From positions 1 to 30,257 of the forward strand of contig JACKBC010000062.1 in the NCBI GenBank assembly GCA_020634755.1: a DNA stretch of 30,257 bases, in the 5' to 3' direction. The notes under the pieces were generated by a model that worked only from the letters and a program-made list of their open reading frames with translations, searched no databases and was not told the origin of the DNA. Every line of letters starts with the position of its first letter. The first letter of the stretch is position 1. This stretch comes from Caldilineaceae bacterium. GTDB lineage: Bacteria > Chloroflexota > Anaerolineae > Caldilineales > Caldilineaceae. This document shows positions 15,757 to 24,800 of the stretch, piece after piece. The translations under genes and the position numbers were made by a program.

Positions 15757-18700
15757 GTGCCAACCAAGACCGAACGCATTTTAAACTATTTACCGGGTAC
15801 ATTTCGCGCCCTGCCCAAACCGACCGCCCTTTATTCGGTAAGCGACGCCTTTGGCGCTGAATTGCTCAAAGGCGAAAACAGCCTGGCCGCCGTCATGCAG
15901 GCGCACTGGGTGGATCGCGCCGACCAGGGCGCGTCGGCGATTGACGATCTGGCCCGCATTGGCGCCCTTTATGGCTTGGCCCCGCGCGAGGGTGAAAGCG
16001 TTGAGGAATTTCGCGAGCATCTCAAGCGCTACATCCGCACCTTTCTAGAGGGCACGGTCACCGTGCAAGGCGTGCTGCGCATAACGGCTGAAGCGCTGGG
16101 GCTGCACATTGCAGATGGGTACGAGGAACTCGATTCGTGGTGGACGCGCGGTCAGTTCAATGAGGAACTGGTCACCGTGGATCTGCCGGGCTTTGACGTG
16201 GCGCCCAAACTCTTGGGGACCGACGCCATCATCACCCACGGCGCGGCGGAAACCAGCGCCCAAGTGCGCGGCAGCGTGGATTTGAGCGGCGGCGTTGACC
16301 TGAACCAGGCCAATGTGCTGCGGCTCAAGATCGATGGCAAAGGACCGTTTGAGATTGATTTGACCAAAGATCTGGATGCAACAACAGGCGTACAGGCGCA
16401 ACAGATCGTGGATGCCGTCAATGCGCAATTGGCCGCAGCTTTGCCGGGCCAAACAATTGCCACATTGGAAAACAATTTTTTGCGGCTGGCTGCACCCACC
16501 CGCGGACCCGAAGGTGAGCTGGAAGTGCAGGACGACGAAGACGATGCCGCTGAAATTGTGCTGGGCTTGCCGCCACGCGCCTATAGCGGCCAAGCGGCCA
16601 CCGCGGCGCAGGTCACCGGTAAGGTCGATCTGCGCGGGGCGCTGGATTTGACCAACGCCCGCTATCTGCGCCTGCTGCTGGATGGGACCACGCTGGTCGA
16701 AATCGACTGTGCCGGCCCCGACCCGGCCAATATGCGGCTGCCGCAGGTGATAGACGCCATCAACCGCGGCCTGGGCTTTGACCCGGCGGCCGAACTCGAC
16801 TTTTATCCGGCCACCCACAATGACCGCTTTATTACGCTGGCGTCGCCCAGCAAAGGGGTGACCAGCACGCTGGCCTTTCAGCGGGCCGCCGCCCAGGATG
16901 CGTTTGCGTTTCTCTTTGGAGATGTGCCGGTTTTTCACGTGGGGCGTGCTGATGAACCGGCGCGCGTGACGGGCCGCCGCGATCTGAGCAGCGGCGTCGA
17001 TTTGAGCGAGTTTGCGCTGCTCCAGCTTCAGGTGGATGGCGCGGTGTCGCTCATCGACTGTGCCGGTGAAGAGCCGGCCAACACGCAGCTGCCCGAAATC
17101 GTCAACGCCATCAACCAGAGCGTGGGCGCGCTGATCGCCACCGACAACGGGCGCTTTTTGACGCTTCATTCGCCCAGCAGCGGCCCCACCGGGGAACTGC
17201 GGATCCAAACGCCGCCCGAGCGCGACGCCACCGAGCTGCTGTTGGGCATTGGCCCCCGCCGCTTTGAAGGCCGCCTGGCCAGCCATGCGCGGATTGTGGG
17301 GGAAACCGATCTTGCCAAGGGCGTGGACGTGCGCGCCCAGCATCTGCTGCAGCTGGCCATCGACGACGCCGCGCCCATCACCATTGATCTGCGGGCGGCG
17401 GCGCCTAAGAATGCCCACGCCATGTCTGCCGACCAGGTGGTCGATGCCATCAACAATGTGCTGGCGCCGGACATTGCCGCCACCGATGGTGAACGGTTGA
17501 TTCTTACTTCACCCACGGCGGGCAGCGCCAGCAGCCTGCGCATTTTGCCGGTGGAATCGGTACAGCGCCGCCGCTTTGTAACCCGCGCCATCATCACCGA
17601 TGAAGCCACGGCAAAAGTGTTCGGCGCCTATCAAGTGGAGGCGAGTGGCCGTGACGCGACCAATGCGCGGCTGGTGGGCCAACCCAATCTGAGCCGCGGC
17701 GTAGACTTGAGCAGCAATCGTTTTCTGCGCCTGGCGTTGGACGGCGGCGATTTTGTGGAGATTGACTGTGCCGGGACGCGGCCGCGCGCCACGCTCATTC
17801 AAGAAGCGGTGGACAAGATCAACGCTCATTTTGCCATTGCGCCGCGGCTAGCCAGCCACAACGGCAAGCAGTTGATTCTCAGCTCCAACAGGCTGGGCAG
17901 CCAGAGCCGCATTGAGATTGCACCGCCGCGCAGCCGCGATGCGCGGCCCATATTGATGGGAATTGAGCCGGCCATCTTCCGCGGCCAGGATGCCACGCGC
18001 GTCATCTTTACCGGCACGGTCGACTTGAGCAACGGCGTGGATTTGAGCGCTGCCGACCGCATCAAAATTGCCCTTGATGGAGCCGAGGCGCTGGAAATTG
18101 CCTGCGCGACCGCCGCCGCCGACCCGGCCAAAGTCAAGCTCAATGAGCTGATGCTGGCCATCAACCTGGCGGTTGGTGCGAATGTGGCCTCCCACGACGG
18201 CAAGTTTCTGATCATTGCCTCGGCCCAAAGCGGGGCGGACAGCCAGTTGCGCTTTGAAACGCCGGACGATGCAGCCACCGACGCCACCACCGCCATCTTT
18301 GGCATTGCCGCCCCGCGCACCTATCAGGGTACCGATGCCCAGCCGGGCCAAGCCGTGGGTGGGCAAGCGTTGGCCGAGACGGTAGACCTGCGCAGCGCCC
18401 GCTTTTTGCGCATTGGCGTGGACGGCAAGGCCCCCATCGATGTGGATTGCGCCGCCGCTGCCGACCCGAAGAAGCTGGACGCCGTACCGCTGAGCGATAT
18501 TGAAAACGCCATTGACACGCAGCTCAACGCCAATGTGGCGGCTATTGTGGAGGGCAAGCTGCTGCTCACTTCGCCCACGGCAGGCAAAAGTAGTCGCATT
18601 GTGGTCGAGGCGCATACGTCTGGTGACGCCGCGCCGCTGCTGTTGGGCAGCTCACCCGCCGTCACCACTGGCCAGGACGCCACGCCCGCCATCATCACTG

Positions 18701-20679
18701 GTGCGGACTTGCTGACGCCGGTGGATTTGCGCCAACGTTCGCTGCTCCGCCTGGGCGTGGATGGCGCACGGCCCGTGGATATTGATGTTGCCGGTTTTGC
18801 GCCGCAGACCAGCTTCCTGCACGAAATTGTGCCGCAGATCAATGCCGTTGTACCCGGCCTGGCTGTGGCCACCGATGATGACCGATTGCAGCTGACTTCA
18901 CCCACAGTGGGCGCGCAAAGCCGCCTGTCGGTATTGCCGCTGCGCTATCTGGAGCTGATCGAGTATCCGCCGGCGCCGCTGGACATTCCTGTACAGAGCG
19001 TGCGCCACGGCGACCGTTGGCCGGTGACCAATGATGGCGCGGCCGCGGTGGACGCTGAATTTGCGCTGGCCGCGCCGTTGGGCGTCTCTGGCCCCACGCT
19101 GGTCAACATGACGCTGGGCTGGCAGATCCGGCTGCTGATTGCGCTGAGCCCGCATGAAACGCTGCGCATCTGGCGCGATCCAGAACAAGGCTTGCAGGCC
19201 AGCGTCGTCGGCGCCGCTGGGGATGAAAAGCCCATACCCGGCGCGCGCATGTTGGTGGGTCCGGTGGGCAGCCAGGCGTGGGTTCCCTTTGCCGGAGAAT
19301 GGCGCTTGAGCCGTAATGCCGACGGCGAAAAGGCGCTCCAACTCAATAACCCGCGCGCACGTGAGATTGTGCAATTGCGCGGGCGCGATGTGGTGCAGGC
19401 CGGCGGCGAGCTGAGCGTACGCGTGATGCCGGCGGCGCTTTCCACGGCCAGCAAATTGCCTGCTGCCGCGCCGGGCACACCGTGGCAGCTTCAGGGTCGC
19501 GTACAGGAGGTGGAGGGGGGCTTTCAGCTGCGCAACGGCAAGGGCAACGCGCTGGTCAATTTGCGCGGCGCGGCGGGCATTGATTTGGCGGATTGGGCAG
19601 AACAGGTGGTGTGGGTCAGCGGTACGCCACACACCGATCTAGAGCCGCCGCTGCTGGTGGTCCATCAGATCCAGGCGCGCTTTGATGTGACGCTGCGTCA
19701 CGTTGCCGATGGGGGCCAAGGACAGACGGAAAAGTATGAAAATGTGACCATCGGCGACGACCCGACGCAGCCGCATGCACTGGTGCGCCGCATTGAAACG
19801 CAGCCTTCCAAGCTGGTGCGGGTGGCCTCGTGGGATAAGGCCACGGTGCTCACGCTGCCGCAGGGGCGCAGCGACTGGCGCTATCTGGACTGCTACGGTA
19901 GCCGCTTTAACCGGGCCAGCTTTGACGAGGCCCATTTTGCCGGTGGGATTTGCCTGGACCGCGGCATCTTTAACGTGAGCCGCTTTACGGCGGCCACCGT
20001 CGAGCAAATGCAACCCGAACCGGTGGCCGCGGTCTTCACCAGCCTGCACGCTGAACTCGATCCACCCACGCAGATCGCCATGCGGGCGGTGCGTCACCAG
20101 CCGGGCGCGTTTACGGTGAACCTGCCCGTGGACCTGCCAGAACCGTTTGGCGGACGCTTTAACGAAGCGCGCTTTGGCCAGGGCGCAGACAAGCCAGAGC
20201 GCTATCCAGCCGCCGTGACCGAACCGCGCGGTGACGAGCAGTACATCGAAGAGCTGATCAATGCGCAGTCACCGCTGCTGGAGGCCGATGTGGTGACGCG
20301 GGTGCCGCTGGGCTGGACGCCGGCGCCAATGCCGTTTCGCCAACCGCGTTTTCTGACGCTGGGCAGCCGCACCGGTGAAGCGCGCATCTATCTGTCCGAA
20401 CCGGGACTGCGCACCAAGGATGGCGACGCCGGCTTTCTGGAACTGAAGGCGCGCCAGCCAGGGGCATGGGGCAACGGCATTTCTGTGGCCGCACGTCAAA
20501 CTGGCCCGGCCATGTATGACTTTACCATTGCCTATCCCGGCGCCCGTTTTGAAAATGCTCGCGCCGTCGTTTTGGGCAAACCGCTCGCCGATCTGGTTGA
20601 AGAAACGCTGGAGCCGGGGCCGGTGGGCGTGTTGCAGGCCAAGGCGGCAGGGGTTTTTGTCGAAGTAAGTAGGGGGTAG
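15757..20679 (+). CDS. Giant gpI-family baseplate protein with eight internal repeats
   Basis: The protein has 1640 residues and begins at GTG 15757 with GGGGAGAGG 6 nt upstream. Residues 1-165 match the P2 gpI / tail protein I class of wedge proteins following gpJ (ERILNYLPGTFRA, then LARIGALYGLAPREGES-EEFREHLKRYI). Residues about 170-1085 hold eight diverged repeats starting near 170, 286, 404, 513, 639, 750, 867 and 980. Each reads roughly VDLS-GVDL---LRL-IDG---IDCAG, then a helix with VDAIN, then a LTSPT-G-SS-L-I strand pair. The last 550 residues are mostly beta, with pentapeptide-like SRFNRASFDEAHF near 1390 and GAWGN at 1569-1573 in a sheath-like context. It probably builds large arms around the baseplate. 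P2 gpI itself is only about 180 residues. Confidence 0.8.
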   Translation: MPTKTERILNYLPGTFRALPKPTALYSVSDAFGAELLKGENSLAAVMQAHWVDRADQGASAIDDLARIGALYGLAPREGESVEEFREHLKRYIRTFLEGTVTVQGVLRITAEALGLHIADGYEELDSWWTRGQFNEELVTVDLPGFDVAPKLLGTDAIITHGAAETSAQVRGSVDLSGGVDLNQANVLRLKIDGKGPFEIDLTKDLDATTGVQAQQIVDAVNAQLAAALPGQTIATLENNFLRLAAPTRGPEGELEVQDDEDDAAEIVLGLPPRAYSGQAATAAQVTGKVDLRGALDLTNARYLRLLLDGTTLVEIDCAGPDPANMRLPQVIDAINRGLGFDPAAELDFYPATHNDRFITLASPSKGVTSTLAFQRAAAQDAFAFLFGDVPVFHVGRADEPARVTGRRDLSSGVDLSEFALLQLQVDGAVSLIDCAGEEPANTQLPEIVNAINQSVGALIATDNGRFLTLHSPSSGPTGELRIQTPPERDATELLLGIGPRRFEGRLASHARIVGETDLAKGVDVRAQHLLQLAIDDAAPITIDLRAAAPKNAHAMSADQVVDAINNVLAPDIAATDGERLILTSPTAGSASSLRILPVESVQRRRFVTRAIITDEATAKVFGAYQVEASGRDATNARLVGQPNLSRGVDLSSNRFLRLALDGGDFVEIDCAGTRPRATLIQEAVDKINAHFAIAPRLASHNGKQLILSSNRLGSQSRIEIAPPRSRDARPILMGIEPAIFRGQDATRVIFTGTVDLSNGVDLSAADRIKIALDGAEALEIACATAAADPAKVKLNELMLAINLAVGANVASHDGKFLIIASAQSGADSQLRFETPDDAATDATTAIFGIAAPRTYQGTDAQPGQAVGGQALAETVDLRSARFLRIGVDGKAPIDVDCAAAADPKKLDAVPLSDIENAIDTQLNANVAAIVEGKLLLTSPTAGKSSRIVVEAHTSGDAAPLLLGSSPAVTTGQDATPAIITGADLLTPVDLRQRSLLRLGVDGARPVDIDVAGFAPQTSFLHEIVPQINAVVPGLAVATDDDRLQLTSPTVGAQSRLSVLPLRYLELIEYPPAPLDIPVQSVRHGDRWPVTNDGAAAVDAEFALAAPLGVSGPTLVNMTLGWQIRLLIALSPHETLRIWRDPEQGLQASVVGAAGDEKPIPGARMLVGPVGSQAWVPFAGEWRLSRNADGEKALQLNNPRAREIVQLRGRDVVQAGGELSVRVMPAALSTASKLPAAAPGTPWQLQGRVQEVEGGFQLRNGKGNALVNLRGAAGIDLADWAEQVVWVSGTPHTDLEPPLLVVHQIQARFDVTLRHVADGGQGQTEKYENVTIGDDPTQPHALVRRIETQPSKLVRVASWDKATVLTLPQGRSDWRYLDCYGSRFNRASFDEAHFAGGICLDRGIFNVSRFTAATVEQMQPEPVAAVFTSLHAELDPPTQIAMRAVRHQPGAFTVNLPVDLPEPFGGRFNEARFGQGADKPERYPAAVTEPRGDEQYIEELINAQSPLLEADVVTRVPLGWTPAPMPFRQPRFLTLGSRTGEARIYLSEPGLRTKDGDAGFLELKARQPGAWGNGISVAARQTGPAMYDFTIAYPGARFENARAVVLGKPLADLVEETLEPGPVGVLQAKAAGVFVEVSRG

Positions 20680-20682
20680 GTT

Positions 20683-20839
20683 AGTAGAGGAGTAGAGGAG
20701 TGGAGGAGTAGAGGAGTAAAGGAGTAGACGAGCCCTCTACTCACCTACTTCTCGACTATACTGCGGTTCTCATTCAGAGCTGAGTATAAATAGCGCAAGA
20801 GAAAGTTCTTATTTGTAAATAGAAACAAGGAGCAAAACC
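20683..20839. repeat. Iterated GGAGTAGA element (family E) copy 1
   Basis: AGTAGAGG/GGAGTAGA words repeat about six times at 20683-20730. They are followed by complementary CTCTACTCACCTACTT (20735-20750), giving a fold-back element directly after the stop codon at 20679. The remaining gap is AT-rich. AAGGAG at 20827-20832 serves ATG 20840. Confidence 0.7.
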
Positions 20840-21715
20840 ATGTCAGAACCATATGTGAATTACGCGCCCGGTCAGCTGATCGCGGCTGAGGTGATGAACG
20901 ATATGCAGATGCAGATTCGAGATGATATTGAGGCCAAAGTGGCGGCCGCCAAGGATGAGCTGGTGGAAAATGGCGTGAGCCGCGCCGACAATGCCGACAA
21001 GTTCGCCGAAAAGTCCGAAACCGAGTGGACCAAGGTGCTGGACGAGCGCTATGCGCCCAAAGTGCACGATCACGAGGGGCAGGGCGTCTACCGGCGCTAC
21101 TTCAAGCGCTTTACGTCTGATACGCCCAACGCCTTCTTGCACCACAAATTGGGGCGCTTTCCGCTGGTGGATACGTATCAACTGCTGGCGGTTCCCAATA
21201 CATCGGATGTAGATGCCACAGAGCATCCGGTGCGCTTCTTCCTCTATTATGCACATGAAGAGGCGGATCGCTTTAACCTCAACGCCAAGGTCTTTCGCGA
21301 ACGCGTGCCGGTGGGGATTCCCATTGCCGCGCTGTTGGACGAATACGCCGTGGATTGGGAGGAAGATGACACGCTGCAGGACGTGCGCAACGAGCTGTGG
21401 GATGGGCTCTTTAAGCTGCCCAACGACGAAATGGGGCACGCCGCTTCGCCCTGGCTGGAGGAGAAATGCATCGAGCGGCTCAAGATCAAAGATCTGATTG
21501 AGAATGATGAGTGGCCCGATATTCGCTTGGCCTTTGAGGCGCAGAAAATAGAGGTCATTCCCGAAAATTCATTGACCACCGGCAATGATAACCAGCGTGG
21601 CCCCGTGGTCAAAATCACCCACATCAACTACGAAACGCTCATGGTGGAAGTGGACAATGTGGGGCCTAATGCCGACGCAGGCCCGCTGGATCTGATGTTT
21701 TTATTACGTATGTAG
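20840..21715 (+). CDS. Tail-fibre-like / baseplate peripheral protein
   Basis: This 291-residue protein has AAGGAG at 20827-20832 before ATG 20840. The N-terminus, YAPGQLIAAEVMNDMQMQIRDDI, resembles the start of fibre or collar proteins that attach to baseplates. It continues as a helical stretch to about residue 80 (DADKFAEKSETEW and similar). The rest mixes strands and acidic helices, including a conspicuous LLDEYAVDWEEDDTLQDV segment (about 165-182). The place after gpI is that of a fibre gene (P2 gene H). No collagen-like or intramolecular chaperone repeats are visible, so this is a short fibre at most. The family is not firmly recognised. Confidence 0.55.
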   Translation: MSEPYVNYAPGQLIAAEVMNDMQMQIRDDIEAKVAAAKDELVENGVSRADNADKFAEKSETEWTKVLDERYAPKVHDHEGQGVYRRYFKRFTSDTPNAFLHHKLGRFPLVDTYQLLAVPNTSDVDATEHPVRFFLYYAHEEADRFNLNAKVFRERVPVGIPIAALLDEYAVDWEEDDTLQDVRNELWDGLFKLPNDEMGHAASPWLEEKCIERLKIKDLIENDEWPDIRLAFEAQKIEVIPENSLTTGNDNQRGPVVKITHINYETLMVEVDNVGPNADAGPLDLMFLLRM

Positions 21716-21822
21716 AGGGAGTAGGGAGGAGAAAGTAGGAAGTAGGGAGTAAGCAGTCGGGTTCGCGCAACGCGCTTACTCCTTACTCCCTACTCTTTAC
21801 TTCACTCCCAAAGGCCACTGCC
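21716..21822. repeat. Family E copy 2 with a perfect 13-bp inverted repeat
   Basis: Iterated AGTAGGGAG words run from 21714. AGTAGGGAGTAAG (21741-21753) and CTTACTCCCTACT (21782-21794) are perfect inverted arms around about 28 nt. There is only a weak ribosome-binding site (AAAGG near 21810) before ATG 21823. Confidence 0.75.
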
Positions 21823-24800
21823 ATGAAACTAAGTAGAAGATTTCCCGGACAAAATATACCCTTTGAAGGCGACCGCACCCTCATGGTTGAGGGGCTGCCG
21901 GAGGGCGCGCGCATAGAGACGGCGCGAGTGACGCTGACCCCCGTAGCGCCACCCAGCGGAACGCTTTTTGAAGAGCGCCTCAGTTTTAATGGCGCGGGTG
22001 TGGGCAGCTTTGGCGCCACCAAAGTCCCCGGCAGTGGCGTCGTGGAAGTGGACTTTCACGCCCGGCGCACGCTGGGGCGCGTGCTCGGCGCCGGGCTCTC
22101 TAGCGCCAATCTGCTGGTCGATTTGGGCGGACTCTTTGTGGAGATCAACCAGCGCGGGGCGGTGCGCACGCCGGGGGAAAACAATCTGTTTGCGTTGAGC
22201 GCCGATGGTCTGCTGCCTGGGTTGACCGCCAGCAAGTTTAAGCTAAATGCACCACCGCCACCGGCCGTCCAGCCATTTATGGACATAAGCCAAGTGACCG
22301 TGCGCAGCGTACCCACCAACGTGAATGTGCGTTTGGGCCAGCTTGCGCCCTTTTGGACGCGGGTGGGTGAGATGACTACACCTGCGGTCAGCACCGATTT
22401 TGCAGACGTGCTGCAAACTTTTCTGGCCGACGCCGACATGGAAAATGGCTTTTATCTGCTGCCGCTGACCCTCCACAGCGATCTACTGGCGCGACTGGAT
22501 TTGGATGTGGAAATTGAATATATGGCGCAACAGTCACTGCTGCCCAACGGGCTCAGCGAGACCAAGCTCCAGTTCGATTACAGCACCACGGCCGACGCCC
22601 AATCGCCCAACACAAATATCGAAGTGACGCTACCTGTGGGCGCGCGCGTGCTGGCCGATGGCGCTAATGGACGCGTGCTGGGCAGCTTTGATGACAGCCG
22701 CATTGTCTACGGCCCCACCGGTGTGCTCGCCGCGCAGACGGGGGTGACGGTCAGCGCCGGCGCGTCGCAAGCGCAGCCCTACACGCCCACGGCCAATGTG
22801 ACCGCCACCGCCATCGATCTGCTGCTCAAGGTGACGCCGCCAGGCGCCGTGCTCAACTTGAATTTGCGCGCCGACTTCGACGGCAAACCCGACGCCACGC
22901 CGCTGCTGCCCCAATCGGTCGAGCTGCAGCTGAGCGAGGAACGCGAACCGGTGGCGCGTTGGGTCAGCGTCGAGCTGCCGACAGAGTTCCAATTCAAGGT
23001 GGGCCAACGCTACTGGCTGGTGCTGCAAGCAGTGAATGGCGCGGTGGAGTGGAGCGCCAATCCCGCGGCTGCCAACGGAGCTGCCCCGCTGGGGCTGCAC
23101 TTTACCAGCACCGGCGGCCTCTCCTGGCGCCAAAGCAAAGCCCAGGAACAGAGCGGCGCGCTGGATGCGCTCTTCCGCCTGCGCTATACCCCCGCTCAAT
23201 TTACCATGCCGCTGGAAATCGAGGTCGGCGTGGGAGAGGCCGCCCAGCGCGTGTCGTTGGCGCGTTTTGCCCCGCTGGGTCGCATCGATTTTACGCTCGA
23301 TTTTCCTGAGTTTGCGCAGGCCATCAACACGGCGGCGGCGCAGACCGAATCAGCCACCTGCCCCACGGTGGAGCATCTGGCCAATCCCAACTTTGAAGAG
23401 TGGCTGCGCATTGGCAACCAGCTTCAGCCGCGGCGCACGGTTGCGCTGCCGCCATCGGTTACGGGCGCCAGCGCCATTGACATTGCCGCCAGCGGCGAGT
23501 GGGGCTATGTCGTCATGGGCGATTCAGAAGGCGTGGCGCTGCTGCATGTGCTGGACCCCATCTGTGCCGAGGTGCGCCAATCCGTGCCGCTAGGCTCGGT
23601 GCGCCCGTTTGATCTGGTCATTCATCCTGATGAAACACGCGCCTATCTTTCTGCCGGTTTTCAGGGCGGAATTTATTTGATTGACGCCGCCACCAATGCG
23701 CCGCTAGCCATTCCGCTGCGTCTGCGCGGGCGGGCCGTACGGCTGGCCATGGCGCCCGATGGCCGCACGCTCTACGCCACTGAATCGTTTATTGATGACG
23801 TCAATGAATCAACCGTGCAAATGGCGCGCGTGCAGGTGATCGACACGGTGCTGCTGGAGCAGCTGGACCGCAGTCAAATTGACATTGCGACCCACAATCC
23901 ATTCCGCGAGATCGTACTGGGCAACGAAGTAGAGCCAGTGGATCTGGCGCTGTCTCCCGATGGTCGCCACCTTTTTGTGGCGATCCAAGATACGGACAGC
24001 AGCGCCCAATCTGGCCGCATTCACGTTTTTGATACCGGCTCACTGCTTCCGGTCGGCGGCCCCATGGAAATCAGCGACGGGACGCCCTCGGCCATTGCCG
24101 TAGCGCCAAATGGTCAAATGCTGGCGGTGGCGCTGGAAAGCATTGTCGAATCGAACAGCGGCGCGCTGCGGCTGATTGAGCTAAACCGACGTACGGTCCT
24201 GCGCGATCTGCCCATTGCGTTTAATCCGGTTGACGTGCTCTTTGCACCGGATAACAAACGCGCCTTTGTGATTGAACAGGAGGTGGGCAATCTGGCCGTA
24301 ATCGATCTGGATAGCCGCACCGTTGAGACAACGCTTGCCGATAATCCCATTGGCCAACGGCTGGCCATAGCGCCGCAAGGTGACATGCTCTTTGTGACAA
24401 ACCGCGATCTGCCGAGCCTGACCACGTTGCCAATCGGGCTGCGCGCGCCCACAGAATGGGCGCAGACCAGCGGCGCCGTATCGCTGGCCTGCTTGCCCGA
24501 GCCGCATCATCTGGCCGCGGTGCTAGGGACGCGCGTCGTCCGCGCCGGCACGACCGCCACCGCCAGCGCCATTGCCCAGATCACCCCGGCGGCGGGTGGC
24601 TGTGCATACGAATTTAGCTTTTGGGCGCTGGCCGCGGTCCCCGGTGCGCGGGCCGAGCTGGTGTGGCGAGGAGATGGCTGCATTGCGCAGCGTGTGGATG
24701 AGATACCAATTCAGGTGTTGGAAAATCGTTTGTCCACGCGGCCCACCTTGATCGGGCAGCCGGTCAGCTTTGCCGGCAGCGCTACCGCGGCCGGAAGCAC

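Noticed and set aside
16045..17418. 457-residue minus-strand reading frame
   Set aside because: It is a shadow of the repeat region in the gpI-family gene. The repeats conserve the plus-strand protein reading.
20762..20790. Possible promoter with TATAAA before the fibre-like gene
   Set aside because: The TATAAA at 20785-20790 has no acceptable -35 box at proper spacing.
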